Part shown: positions 17,506-26,180 of the stretch, piece after piece
Position numbering within the stretch: position 1 is the first letter of the stretch
Layout: each line of letters opens with the position of its first letter
NCBI RefSeq assembly: GCF_000971475.1
Contig: NZ_DF967528.1
Location: 124,001-188,000, forward strand
Source: Sulfuricella sp. T08
GTDB taxonomy: Bacteria > Pseudomonadota > Gammaproteobacteria > Burkholderiales > Sulfuricellaceae
DNA length: 64,000 nucleotides
Reading direction: 5' to 3'
Translations under genes and position numbers: made by a program
Notes under the pieces: generated by a model
What the model was told of the DNA's origin: nothing
Database searches by the model: none
What the model saw: only the letters and a program-made list of their open reading frames with translations

Positions 17506-17795
17506 CAAGCAACGATGAAACCTCAATGGAACAGCGCGTCCTGCGCGTAATGCGCAAAGTACTGGGGAGTGTCGTCAAGGACACCACCCCACAGCCTGGC
17601 ATGCATCATGCCCTGTCACAGCAGACCATTGAAGATATCAAGGCCTGCTTCGCGCTGATCTCGGCGAGGGAAATGGAGTTGGCAAAGGAAGCCGGCATCG
17701 CCGAGGAAAGACCCCACTACAGCGACGACACGAAGAAAGCCAAGGTCGTGCCGATTACCCGGTCCAGCCTGAAGAGTGTCAAGCCAAAGGAATAA
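17502..17795 (+). CDS. Hypothetical protein
   Basis: A soluble 97-aa protein with helical character (MEQRVLRVMRKVLGSVVKD; TIEDIKACFALISAREMELAKEAGI) and a basic C-terminus. I do not recognise it. Its ATG overlaps the stop of the 209-aa gene, implying translational coupling and perhaps a shared complex. Just beyond its stop lie four tandem GGGTTACT units. Confidence 0.6.
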   Translation: MTSNDETSMEQRVLRVMRKVLGSVVKDTTPQPGMHHALSQQTIEDIKACFALISAREMELAKEAGIAEERPHYSDDTKKAKVVPITRSSLKSVKPKE

Positions 17796-17797
17796 GG

Positions 17798-17829
17798 GGG
17801 TTACTGGGTTACTGGGTTACTGGGTTACT
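17798..17829. repeat. Four tandem GGGTTACT units
   Basis: Exact 8-bp unit repeated four times (17798-17829) between two convergent genes. It supplies the last codons and the stop of the minus-strand gene at 17817. Such short arrays are prone to slippage. Confidence 0.85.
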
Positions 17830-18296
17830 CGATGTTTCACGCAGTACAACTTGGTTTTGGTATTGTCGTACTCGATCAGGAAACTGCCCTGCGCCGACCG
17901 TAGCACCGTGTCGCCCGAAAACGGCAGATAGCTGACCCCTTTGATGTCCAGCATCTTCTTCCTGGCCGTGTCGAGGTTTTCCTTGAATATCACGCCCAGA
18001 AAGGCGTAACGACTGCTTTCCGTACTGACGTAAATGTCTGTCAGTTCAAGACCATAAAGCCTCTGAGACGGGTCCGGCTTGAACCAGTAAGCTTCGCCTT
18101 CGGTCTTGTACGGCTTCTTGAAAAAACGGATCAGGTAATCCTCGAAGTAAACGGGATCGATCTGGTCGTTGCACAGCAAAGCGCTGCCGATCACCGGCTC
18201 GAAGGTCGTGGGCGCCGCGAACAATGAGACCGGCATCGACCCCAGCGCTGCCAGCATAAGAAACAGGAATTTCCTGGCCATATTCAACTGGCGCAT
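17817..18296 (-). CDS. Hypothetical exported protein
   Basis: A 159-aa exported protein. The signal peptide is MARKFLFLMLAALGSMPVSLFAA preceded by a few residues (start ATG 18296; an ATG at 18281 is also possible). The mature domain has two cysteines (ALLCNDQI and KLYCVKHR) and charged beta-like segments. I recognise no family. It starts 8 bp after the rimO stop on the same strand. Its C-terminal codons fall within the GGGTTACT array, so the C-terminus may vary between strains. Confidence 0.6.
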   Translation of the reverse strand: MRQLNMARKFLFLMLAALGSMPVSLFAAPTTFEPVIGSALLCNDQIDPVYFEDYLIRFFKKPYKTEGEAYWFKPDPSQRLYGLELTDIYVSTESSRYAFLGVIFKENLDTARKKMLDIKGVSYLPFSGDTVLRSAQGSFLIEYDNTKTKLYCVKHRVTQ

Positions 18297-18304
18297 GACG
18301 CGAC

Positions 18305-19621
18305 TCAACTGACGCGCCGCCCCCACAGATCGTGGGCATCGGCGTCGGTGATTTCCACTTCGACGAAATCGCCTGGTTTCAGATTGCCCGCATCCTCGAT
18401 ATAGACCAGGCCGTCGATTTCAGGCGCATCCGCCGCACTGCGGGCAACGGCGCCCTCCTCGTCCACTTCGTCCACCAGCACGGTGAAGGTCTGGCCGATT
18501 TTGCGCCCCAGTTTGGCCGCGCTGATTTCTTCCTGCAGTTCCATCAGCCGTGCCACACGCTCCTGTTTCACCTCTTCCGGCACTGCACCGGGCAGCGCGT
18601 TGGCTGTTGCCCCTTCCACCGGCGAGTAGGCAAAGCAGCCGACGCGGTCAAGCTGCGCCTCGCGCAGAAAGTCCAGTAGCAGTTCGAAATCGGCCTCGGT
18701 CTCGCCGGGAAAACCGGCGATGAAGGTGCTGCGTATCGTGATCTCCGGGCAGATCTCGCGCCAGCCGTGAATCCGGGCCAGCGTGCCCTCGATATTTCCA
18801 GGACGCTTCATCGCCTTGAGGATGCGCGGACTCGCATGCTGGAGAGGCACATCGAGGTAAGGCAGGATCTTGCCCTGCGCCATCAGCGGGATGACCTCGT
18901 CGACATGGGGATAAGGGTAGACGTAATGCAGCCGCACCCACGCGCCCAATTCGCCGAGGGCACTGACCAGTTCGGTCATTCGGGTGCGCAGCGGGCGGCC
19001 GCCCCAGAAGCCGCTGCGGTATTTGACGTCGACGCCGTAAGCGCTGGTGTCCTGGGAGATCACCAGCAGTTCCTTGACGCCGGCCTTGACCAAGTTTTCC
19101 GCTTCCTGCATCACTTCCCCCACCGGCCGGCTGACCAGATCCCCGCGCAGCGACGGGATGATGCAGAAAGTGCAGCGGTGGTTGCAGCCCTCGGAAATTT
19201 TCAGGTAAGCGTAATGCTTCGGCGTCAGCTTGATGCCTTGGGGTGGAATCAGGCTTTCAAACGGGTCGTGCGGCTGCGGAAGATGCTGATGCACCGCCGC
19301 CATCACCTCGGCTGCGGCATGCGGGCCGGTCACCGCCAGCACTTGGGGGTGCGCCGCCAGCACCACGTCGGACTTGGCGCCCAGACAACCGGTGACGATC
19401 ACCTTGCCATTCTCTTTCAGCGCCTCGCCGATAGCATCGAGCGACTCCGCCACGGCAGCGTCAATGAAGCCGCAAGTATTGACCACCACCAGATCGGCAC
19501 CCTCATAGCTGGGTGAAATAGCATAGCCCTCGGCACGCAAGCGGGTGAGGATCTGCTCGGAATCCACCAGCGCCTTGGGGCAACCAAGGGAAACGAAGCC
19601 GACTTTTGGAATTGAAGCCAT
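18305..19621 (-). CDS. rimO: Ribosomal protein S12 methylthiotransferase RimO
   Basis: Radical-SAM enzyme of 438 aa that methylthiolates the conserved aspartate of ribosomal protein S12. The N-terminal cluster domain begins [17 protein letters not shown], with further cysteines in VVNTCGFID and VTGCLGA. The radical-SAM triad is CNHRCTFC, and a C-terminal TRAM domain ends [13 protein letters not shown]. The ATG at 19621 is the natural start; the open frame continues upstream only because it runs through an intergenic palindromic repeat. Confidence 0.95.
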   Translation of the reverse strand: MASIPKVGFVSLGCPKALVDSEQILTRLRAEGYAISPSYEGADLVVVNTCGFIDAAVAESLDAIGEALKENGKVIVTGCLGAKSDVVLAAHPQVLAVTGPHAAAEVMAAVHQHLPQPHDPFESLIPPQGIKLTPKHYAYLKISEGCNHRCTFCIIPSLRGDLVSRPVGEVMQEAENLVKAGVKELLVISQDTSAYGVDVKYRSGFWGGRPLRTRMTELVSALGELGAWVRLHYVYPYPHVDEVIPLMAQGKILPYLDVPLQHASPRILKAMKRPGNIEGTLARIHGWREICPEITIRSTFIAGFPGETEADFELLLDFLREAQLDRVGCFAYSPVEGATANALPGAVPEEVKQERVARLMELQEEISAAKLGRKIGQTFTVLVDEVDEEGAVARSAADAPEIDGLVYIEDAGNLKPGDFVEVEITDADAHDLWGRRVS

Positions 19622-19643
19622 TAAAAAATATCCGTTAAAAGCG

Positions 19644-19720
19644 TTAACCGCAGAGGACGCTGAGGAAACCAAACCCAGGCATATTGGGTATTGCCTTTCC
19701 TCTGCGTCCTCTGCGGTAAA
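19644..19720. repeat. Palindromic intergenic repeat upstream of rimO
   Basis: The left arm (19644-19668) contains ACCGCAGAGGACGC and the right arm (19696-19720) contains GCGTCCTCTGCGGT. The 25-bp arms differ at two positions around a 27-bp centre. Same design as the copy inside potD. On the plus strand it can encode LCVLCGK, the same peptide found in the PotD signal. Confidence 0.75.
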
Positions 19721-19747
19721 ATCAAGTTTTCTTTTATACTACCGCCC

Positions 19748-19969
19748 ATGTACTTATACATTATCGCAATCGGCTGGGCCTACGTCATACTCATGATGGC
19801 CGTAACGGCAAAAAGTTTCGTTTCCGGTGTGCTGACTTTCTTTTTTTTAGGCCTGCTGCCTCTGGGCATCGTGTTCTACATCACTCTGAAACGGCTCAAG
19901 CGCTCACGCATGGCCGCCCAGCAGAAACTTGGTCAGCCAGATAGAGCCGATACCCAGCCCGATCAGTAG
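19748..19969 (+). CDS. Small hypothetical membrane protein
   Basis: A 73-aa protein with two hydrophobic helices (YIIAIGWAYVILMMAVTA and VLTFFFLGLLPLGIVFYITL) and a basic, polar tail. The start at 19748 avoids the repeat-derived extension upstream. The last 66 bp overlap convergently with the ZIP transporter gene. I recognise no specific function; similar short proteins are common in beta-proteobacteria. Confidence 0.55.
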   Translation: MYLYIIAIGWAYVILMMAVTAKSFVSGVLTFFFLGLLPLGIVFYITLKRLKRSRMAAQQKLGQPDRADTQPDQ

Positions 19970-20683
19970 CGCCTGTTGCAGAGTAACGAGCAACTCCGGG
20001 CGCTTGTGCAGGCCCGGGATCAAATCCGCCACCGCCACATAAATCATGCTCGCCGCGGCAATGGCAAGGAAGAATGGAATCCACTCGTGCATCGATTGCA
20101 GCATGAAATAAGCGAGCACGCCGCCCACCACCGTCGCCAGACTGGATAGCAGATTGAGCAGGAACGCCTGCTTCTTGCTGTAGCCAGAATGCAGCAGAAT
20201 AAGGAAATCGCCCACTTCTTGCGGAATTTCATGAGCGATGATGGCCAGCGAGGTCACCACGCCGATCTGAAAATCGGCCAGGAACGCGGCAGCAATGATG
20301 ATGCCGTCGACGAAATTGTGGAAGGTGTCGCCGACCATGATCATCAGACCGCTGCGGCCATGATCGTGGCCGTGATCGTGGGACGGGACGTGAGCCTCGC
20401 AATGGTCGACATGGCAATGTCGCCACAGAACCAGCTTCTCCAGCACAAAGAACATCAGGATGCCGAACAGGATGGTGGCCGCGGTATTTTCGATACTTTT
20501 GGTCAACTCGAAAGCGTGCGGCAAAATCTCCAGAAATGCCGCCCCGAGCAAGGCGCCAATGGCATAACTGACCAGCATCGGCACCCACTCGGCGCGCGCC
20601 GACATAGCGAACAATGCCGCCACGGCAATACTGAGCGTACCGCCGAACAAGCTGGCAAGGATGATTCCAGTCAGAGTGGACAT
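19904..20683 (-). CDS. ZIP family metal transporter
   Basis: Inner-membrane divalent-metal (probably zinc) transporter of 259 aa with about eight helices. The variable loop is histidine-rich (HCHVDHCEAHVPSHDHGHDHG), and the two conserved metal-site helices carry HNFVDGIIIAAAF and HEIPQEVGDF. Length and motifs fit the GufA/ZIP-like bacterial group. It overlaps the small membrane-protein gene at its 3' end. Confidence 0.9.
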   Translation of the reverse strand: MSTLTGIILASLFGGTLSIAVAALFAMSARAEWVPMLVSYAIGALLGAAFLEILPHAFELTKSIENTAATILFGILMFFVLEKLVLWRHCHVDHCEAHVPSHDHGHDHGRSGLMIMVGDTFHNFVDGIIIAAAFLADFQIGVVTSLAIIAHEIPQEVGDFLILLHSGYSKKQAFLLNLLSSLATVVGGVLAYFMLQSMHEWIPFFLAIAAASMIYVAVADLIPGLHKRPELLVTLQQALLIGLGIGSIWLTKFLLGGHA

Positions 20684-20739
20684 AAGAACCTGGCGTTAAA
20701 CCTGAAAAGGACTGGAGGCCGACATTATACGGGATAACA

Positions 20740-21498
20740 TCAAGCAAGCCAGATTAACGACGCCATTCGCCCGGTAGCCTGATCGCGGCGGTAGGAGTAG
20801 AAGCGTTCGGCATCAGTATAGGTACACAGACCGCCGCCGTACACCTGTTTCACGCCTAGGAGGGCAAGGCGCTGGCGCGCCAGGAGATAAATATCCGCCA
20901 GCCATTTCTGAGTGTCAAGTGTCGAGTCCTGATTACTGACTACTGGAGAAGGCACGAAAGCCTTTTCGGCCGCCGGATCACGAGCCATGAACGCCTGCCT
21001 GACCTCTTCACCTACCTCGAAGGCTGCTGGACCGATCGCGGGGCCGAGCCAGACCATAAGTCGCTCCGGTGCGACGTTCATCGCATTCACCGTCGCCTCC
21101 ACCACACCACCGGCCAACCCGCGCCACCCAGCGTGGGTGGCGGCCACCACCGTACCGGCTTCGTCGCATATCAGCAGAGGCAGGCAATCCGCCGTCATCA
21201 CCGCGCAAACTTTGCCCAGCTGCCGGGACAGGGCGGCATCGGCATCCGGCACGCCAACCGTACGGTCGGCATCCACCACGATATTGCCATGCACCTGTTT
21301 CAGCCAGACCGGATCGGCAGGGAGGGCTTCGCGCAACAACGCCCGGTTCCGCACCACAGCAACTGTGTCATCGCCAACATGGTCACCCAGATTGAGCGTA
21401 GCATAGGCGCCCACACTCACCCCGCCTTCACGGGTGGTTTGCAAGGCGCGCACATTGGCCGGCGCGGGCCAGTCGGGGATTATCCAAGAATGATTCAT
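20740..21498 (-). CDS. pgeF: Peptidoglycan editing factor PgeF (YfiH/laccase-domain)
   Basis: Cytoplasmic 252-aa enzyme of the multicopper-polyphenol-oxidase-like family, now viewed as an amidase-type editor of UDP-MurNAc precursors. Metal and active-site motifs are visible: LKQVHGN, MTADCLPLLI, THAGWRGLAGG, WLGPAIGP and FYSYRRD near the end. The ATG at 21498 begins the conserved MNHSWIIPDWPAP N-terminus. The gap to 21679 holds ACGAA-rich repeat-like bases at 21508-21540 and no gene. Confidence 0.9.
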   Translation of the reverse strand: MNHSWIIPDWPAPANVRALQTTREGGVSVGAYATLNLGDHVGDDTVAVVRNRALLREALPADPVWLKQVHGNIVVDADRTVGVPDADAALSRQLGKVCAVMTADCLPLLICDEAGTVVAATHAGWRGLAGGVVEATVNAMNVAPERLMVWLGPAIGPAAFEVGEEVRQAFMARDPAAEKAFVPSPVVSNQDSTLDTQKWLADIYLLARQRLALLGVKQVYGGGLCTYTDAERFYSYRRDQATGRMASLIWLA

Positions 21499-21679
21499 TT
21501 GTATTTTGCCACGAATAAACACGAACACACGAAATATGGCGGCTGATTGATTAAGAGCTTGTCCGTAAATAAGCTGCTTGCCATATTCATCACCAGCATG
21601 GGCACTGAACCCGTCTTCTCCCATATTATTATTCAAGACACGATGTTCTTACTAATTCTGCTGCGTTACCACAGTCTTC

Positions 21680-24025
21680 TCAGTGCAGGCCGAAATGCCT
21701 GAAGAGCTGGATTTTGAAAAAATCCAACACTGTTAAGAATATCAGCACCAGGATCAACAGACCAACCACCAGCGCAGGGCTGATGGCGGCCATCAGAATG
21801 CCCTGGGTGGCCAGCACGCTGACAATCAGGATGTCCATCAACGATGCCAGCATAAGCCAGCGACTAGGCAGCGAATGCCAGAAATGATGCCGCTCGCGCA
21901 CCAGATAAACAGTGCCCTGGCCGCTAAAAACCAGCATGACAAAGATCAGGGTTTGTAATTGCGGCAGGGGCAGATGAAGCAAGTCGCGACCGGCGAAAAA
22001 CACCGAGAAAGAGAGAATCAGGACAAGCACGGCCAGCGCCCCGGCGGTCAGCATCAGGGTCGGAATGCGCCAGCGCTCCGGCTTCCTGGAAAAGGACACG
22101 CGGTCGGTGGCGATGGACATGGTGACGAAGTCGTTGGTAAAAAGCAGCAGCACCATAAGCAGCGGCGTAATGACGAAAGTGCCGGTCAGCATCAGCCCGA
22201 GGCTCAAGAAAACGGCGATTTCCAGAGTCTTGATGATTTTGTTCAGAGTGTAGGTCAGCATGCGCTGGTAGATGCGCCGGCTCACTTCCACCGCGGCCAG
22301 CACATCTGTCAGCCCCGGGTTGGTCAGCACCATGCTGGCAGCGGCCTTGGCCACATCGGTGGCACTAGAAACGGCGATGCCGACTTCCGCCTGTTTCAGC
22401 GCGGGGGCGTCGTTTACGCCATCGCCGGTCATTCCCGTCACATGGCCCGCATGCTGCAAATTCTGTATCAGGCGGAACTTGTCTTCGGGGAGGACACCCG
22501 CGATCACATCGCATTCCGCCATATCCTTGTCACTGTCGCCGCGCAATGATTCCGGCGGGCAGGCGCGGCTGCCGATGCCTACCTGGGCAGCAACGGTGCG
22601 GGCAGTGGCAAGCCCGTCGCCGGTGACCATCAGGACGCGTACCCCAAGCTCGTGCAGGCTTTGCACCAGGGACTTGGAATCTTCCCTTGGCGGGTCTTGC
22701 AGCGCCACCAACCCGGCTAATTGCAGCGTCCCACCTGTTCCGGAGGCCACCGCCAGAATTCGATAACCGCCGGCAGCAAGAGCCTCCACTTCCGCACTCA
22801 CATCAGGCGCACCCGAAACCTGCGCGGCGACCGCCTGAGGAAAACCCTTGAGCACGCGAAGATCTCCGCCTTCCTGCTGGAACAGGGCTTCGGAGCGCTT
22901 GATTGCCGGATCGAAGGGGGTGAACTTCAGTCGTTGCGGTACGCTCAAGAGCAAGTTGCGCGCCCGTGCAGCGTCGAGAATCGCCAGGTCAATCGGGTCC
23001 TGGGTCGCTTCATCGCAAGCCAGTGCCGCAAGGCGCAGCAAATCGTCCTCGCTGTGCGGAGGATAGGCGCGCAGCGCCGCCAGCGCCAGCCGGTTTTGGG
23101 TGATGGTGCCAGTTTTGTCGCTCGCCAGGGTATCCATGGCCGCAGCCTCTTCGATGGCGGACAATCGCGTCACCAGCACGCCGCGTTTGGCAAGTTCCAG
23201 CGCACCGAAGGCAGTAGCCAGGGTAAACGTGGCCGGCAGCGCCACGGGAACGGAAGCCACCAACAGGATCAAGGCAAAGGGGATGACCTCCGCCATCGGG
23301 ATGTGGTTCGCCCCGGCGTAAATCAACAAGGCCGCAACCAGAACAATATCCAGCGCCACCAGATATTTAACGATGATGAAAATAAGGGTTTCGAGATGGC
23401 TCACAGTTTTCGCCGTACGCACCAGCTCGGCGGTCTTGCCGAAATAGGTGTGGCTGCCGGTGGCCGTGATTTCGCCGGTCGCCTCGCCGCGTTTGACGAT
23501 GGCCCCGGCATAGGCCGTGCCGCCCGCACCTGCCTCCACCGGCAGGGACTCCCCCGTGAGGGCCGACTGATCGAGCTGTATCTGGCCGTCCAGCAGATGG
23601 ATATCCGCCGGCGAGAGATCTCCCATGCGCAAGTGGATGACATCTCCGGGCACCAATTCCTGCGCTGCCATCAACTGCCAATGGCCGTCGCGCAGCGTCC
23701 GTGCCTGAACCGCCAGGCGGTTCTTTAACAGGGCGAGCGCGTTGTTGGCCCTGCCTTCCTGAATAAAGCTCAAAACGGCGTTGAATACCAGCAGAATGGC
23801 GATGATGAGCGCCTCGTCCGCCTTACCCAGCACAAGCTGCAGGATGATGGTGACTTCCAGCATCCACGGCACCGGCGCCCAGAATTTGCGCAGCAAGGCG
23901 AGCCAGGGATGCGGGCGCTCCTCCGCTACCGCATTTGGGCCGTATTGCTTGAGACGCGCCGCGGCTTCGCCACTCGTCAGGCCCGGCAAGGCCGGCCCGG
24001 ATAAAGGATACGCTTCCTGGCTCAC
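21680..24025 (-). CDS. Plasma-membrane-type H+-translocating P-type ATPase
   Basis: P-type IIIA proton pump of 781 aa. Motifs in order: LTSGEAAARLKQYGPNAV (cation-ATPase N-domain), ALTGESLP (actuator), ILLVASVPVALPA (M4), SDKTGTITQN (phosphorylation), FTPFDPAIKRSEA (nucleotide binding) and MTGDGVNDAPALK (hinge). The M4 PVALPA and the KRSEA motif match plant/archaeal proton pumps better than Ca2+ or Mg2+ pumps. The next gene, encoding a DedA protein, overlaps its start by 4 bp. It may extrude H+ under acid or membrane stress; this is inference. Confidence 0.88.
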   Translation of the reverse strand: MSQEAYPLSGPALPGLTSGEAAARLKQYGPNAVAEERPHPWLALLRKFWAPVPWMLEVTIILQLVLGKADEALIIAILLVFNAVLSFIQEGRANNALALLKNRLAVQARTLRDGHWQLMAAQELVPGDVIHLRMGDLSPADIHLLDGQIQLDQSALTGESLPVEAGAGGTAYAGAIVKRGEATGEITATGSHTYFGKTAELVRTAKTVSHLETLIFIIVKYLVALDIVLVAALLIYAGANHIPMAEVIPFALILLVASVPVALPATFTLATAFGALELAKRGVLVTRLSAIEEAAAMDTLASDKTGTITQNRLALAALRAYPPHSEDDLLRLAALACDEATQDPIDLAILDAARARNLLLSVPQRLKFTPFDPAIKRSEALFQQEGGDLRVLKGFPQAVAAQVSGAPDVSAEVEALAAGGYRILAVASGTGGTLQLAGLVALQDPPREDSKSLVQSLHELGVRVLMVTGDGLATARTVAAQVGIGSRACPPESLRGDSDKDMAECDVIAGVLPEDKFRLIQNLQHAGHVTGMTGDGVNDAPALKQAEVGIAVSSATDVAKAAASMVLTNPGLTDVLAAVEVSRRIYQRMLTYTLNKIIKTLEIAVFLSLGLMLTGTFVITPLLMVLLLFTNDFVTMSIATDRVSFSRKPERWRIPTLMLTAGALAVLVLILSFSVFFAGRDLLHLPLPQLQTLIFVMLVFSGQGTVYLVRERHHFWHSLPSRWLMLASLMDILIVSVLATQGILMAAISPALVVGLLILVLIFLTVLDFFKIQLFRHFGLH

Positions 24026-24597
24026 GGAGGATTTCTCCCCGAAGCACGCCGCTGACGCCAGCGGTAGTGAAGCCAGACGGCGATCCCTGCGATGGCCATC
24101 AGTGCCAGCAGCGCTTCTTCATAACGATGCAGATCGGTAAGCAATAACGCCAGCACTTGGCCAAACAGGTAGCCCGCGCCACCGATCAGCACTGCCCACC
24201 CCACTGCGCCGATGAGGTTCAGGGCGAAAAAGCGGACCCACCCAACCGGACTCATGCCGATGGCGAGTGGTCCCACAGTGCGCAAGCCGTACAAGAAGCG
24301 TATTCCCAGAATCAACGGCAAATGATAGCGCGCCAACAACGCCTGCACCTGCGCCGCACGCGGCTTAAAACGGGGGAAACGGTTCAAGATACGCCATCCA
24401 TAACGCCTGCCCAAATAAAAATATATCTGGTCACCAAGGAAGCCGCCAACAGCGGCCACGCCCATCACCCAGGGCAGATCCAGATAGCCACGGTGGGCGG
24501 CAAAGCCGGCCATGATGAGGAGGGTTTCCCCTTCCAGGACGGCGCCCACGAAGACAGCGGCGTAGCCATAATCCTGCAGCAGCGCGGCGAGCGACAT
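24022..24597 (-). CDS. DedA family membrane protein
   Basis: Inner-membrane protein of 191 aa of the DedA/SNARE-associated superfamily, thought to flip phospholipid or undecaprenyl carriers. Family features: EGETLLIMAGFAAHRG, GAVGGFLGDQIYFYLGRRYG-like glycine helix and R-x-x-YGLRTVGPLAIGM. It ends by overlapping the proton-pump gene, so the two are likely one transcript and may both support proton-motive-force homeostasis. Confidence 0.87.
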   Translation of the reverse strand: MSLAALLQDYGYAAVFVGAVLEGETLLIMAGFAAHRGYLDLPWVMGVAAVGGFLGDQIYFYLGRRYGWRILNRFPRFKPRAAQVQALLARYHLPLILGIRFLYGLRTVGPLAIGMSPVGWVRFFALNLIGAVGWAVLIGGAGYLFGQVLALLLTDLHRYEEALLALMAIAGIAVWLHYRWRQRRASGRNPP

Positions 24598-24655
24598 ATC
24601 AATCCGGGAAACTATCAGCGTGCAGACACATGCGCCGCAACAGTGCTCCCGAGCT

Positions 24656-25099
24656 TCACTTGCCGCGAATCAGCAGTACCGGTTTGGGGGAAATTCGGAC
24701 AATGCCCTCTGCCACGCTGCCCATAAGTAGGTGGTTAAACCCGCGCCGGCCATGGGTTCCCAGCACGATCACATCCGCAGGCCAGCTCTGCGCTTCTTCC
24801 ACGACCATGTCCGTGATCCGGTGACCCAGCGTTTCAATTTCGAGCAGCTTGGTTTCGGCTTTGACGCCGGATTCGCGTGCAACGGCTTCGGCCTTTCTCA
24901 GTACCGCCTCGCCCGTTTTGCGCATAGCTTCCTGATACGCTCCCATGGCGTACTCTGCGTCGATGTTGAGCGTCACCTCTTCTACCACATGCACGATCCG
25001 CAGTTGGGCTTGCCTCCCCTTGACCAGTTTAATTGCTTCCTGCAAGGCCAGATTGGAGGTATCGCTGCCATCGACCGCCACCAGAATATGTTTGTACAT
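24656..25099 (-). CDS. Universal stress protein (UspA family)
   Basis: Cytoplasmic 147-aa protein of one Usp domain. The start is MYKHILVAVDGSDTSNLA, and the ATP-binding signature GTHGRRGFNHLLMGSVAEGIV near the C-terminus fits the G-2x-G-9x-G(S/T) pattern of nucleotide-binding members. It lies upstream of dedA and the proton pump on the same strand, consistent with a stress-response group. Confidence 0.92.
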   Translation of the reverse strand: MYKHILVAVDGSDTSNLALQEAIKLVKGRQAQLRIVHVVEEVTLNIDAEYAMGAYQEAMRKTGEAVLRKAEAVARESGVKAETKLLEIETLGHRITDMVVEEAQSWPADVIVLGTHGRRGFNHLLMGSVAEGIVRISPKPVLLIRGK

Positions 25100-25184
25100 T
25101 GCCTTAACTCCTCATTATTGAGAACCACTTTTTAATTCTATACTTTCTTACTTGTACCCTTCGGGTGTTCGTGAATATCCATGG

Positions 25185-26180
25185 CTAAACTACCCCATGT
25201 CTTAAGGTTTCGATCAGCGCCGCCATATCCGCCGGCACATCCACCTGCCACTCCATCGGCTCGCCGCTAACTGGGTGAATCAGCCCGAGCCGTTCCGCGT
25301 GCAGAGCCTGACGACCCAAGGCCTTGACCGCGTCGCGCAGGGCTTGCGACATATTCAGCGGCCTGCCGCCATAAACCGGGTCGCCCACCAAAGGATGGCC
25401 GATGGACTGCATGTGCACCCGAATCTGGTGCGTGCGGCCAGTTTCCAGGCTGCAACGGATCAGCGTGTGGCGATCGAAGTGCTCCAGTACGGTGTAATGC
25501 GTTACCGCCGGCTTACCGTTGTGGACTATCGCCATTTTGACGCGCTGACTGGGATGCCGGCCGAGCGGCGCTTCCACCTTGCCGTCACGATCCACCAGCC
25601 CCTGCACCACCGCCAGATAATCGCGCTTCACGCTACGAGCCTGAAGCTGGCGCACCAGATCGGTCTGTGAGGTCAAGGTTTTGGCCACCACCAGCAGGCC
25701 GCTGGTGTCCTTGTCGAGGCGATGGACGATGCCTGCGCGGGGAATGCACGCAAGCTGCGGTGCATGGTGCAGCAGGGCGTTCAGCATGGTGCCCTGCCAG
25801 TTGCCGCTACCGGGGTGAACCACCAGCCCGGCTGGCTTGTTGACCACCAGCAGCGCATCGTCTTCATACACGATGTCGAGGGCGATTTCTTCCGCTGCAT
25901 AGGGAGTTTCTGATGGATGCAACTCTGGTTCTACCCTAACCTTTCCACCGCCCCACACCGTCTGTTTAGGTGCAACACACTGGCCATCGAGCGTGACGCG
26001 TTTCTCCTTGATCCAGGTTTGCAGGCGGCTGCGGGAATAATCCGGCAACAACTGCTGTAAAGCCTGATCGAGGCGCAATCCGGTCATTTCTGGCGGAATC
26101 GTCAAGTTGATGGGGGCCGGATTTGGGTTATAATCGGGCGGATTACCACTTGCGCCCTGCTGGGCATCGGATATTGTCAT
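25185..26180 (-). CDS. rluD: 23S rRNA pseudouridine synthase RluD
   Basis: Pseudouridine synthase of 331 aa acting on helix 69 of 23S rRNA. It has an N-terminal S4 domain (RLDQALQQLLPDYSRSRLQTWI) and the catalytic motif GIVHRLDKDTSGLLVVAK containing the essential Asp. The C-terminal GRTHQIRVHMQSIGHPLVGDPVYGG is also present. The ATG at 26180 overlaps the divergent bamD start in the tetranucleotide CATG. RluD next to BamD is a conserved proteobacterial pairing. Confidence 0.93.
   Translation of the reverse strand: MTISDAQQGASGNPPDYNPNPAPINLTIPPEMTGLRLDQALQQLLPDYSRSRLQTWIKEKRVTLDGQCVAPKQTVWGGGKVRVEPELHPSETPYAAEEIALDIVYEDDALLVVNKPAGLVVHPGSGNWQGTMLNALLHHAPQLACIPRAGIVHRLDKDTSGLLVVAKTLTSQTDLVRQLQARSVKRDYLAVVQGLVDRDGKVEAPLGRHPSQRVKMAIVHNGKPAVTHYTVLEHFDRHTLIRCSLETGRTHQIRVHMQSIGHPLVGDPVYGGRPLNMSQALRDAVKALGRQALHAERLGLIHPVSGEPMEWQVDVPADMAALIETLRHGVV

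Noticed and set aside
17798-17829. Possible CRISPR-like array
   Set aside because: The units are 8 bp and contiguous with no spacers, and no cas genes are nearby.
18767-19516. A 249-codon plus-strand open frame
   Set aside because: Antisense to rimO, including its radical-SAM motif.
22721-23728. A 335-codon plus-strand open frame
   Set aside because: Antisense to the P-type ATPase, whose catalytic motifs all lie in this stretch on the other strand.
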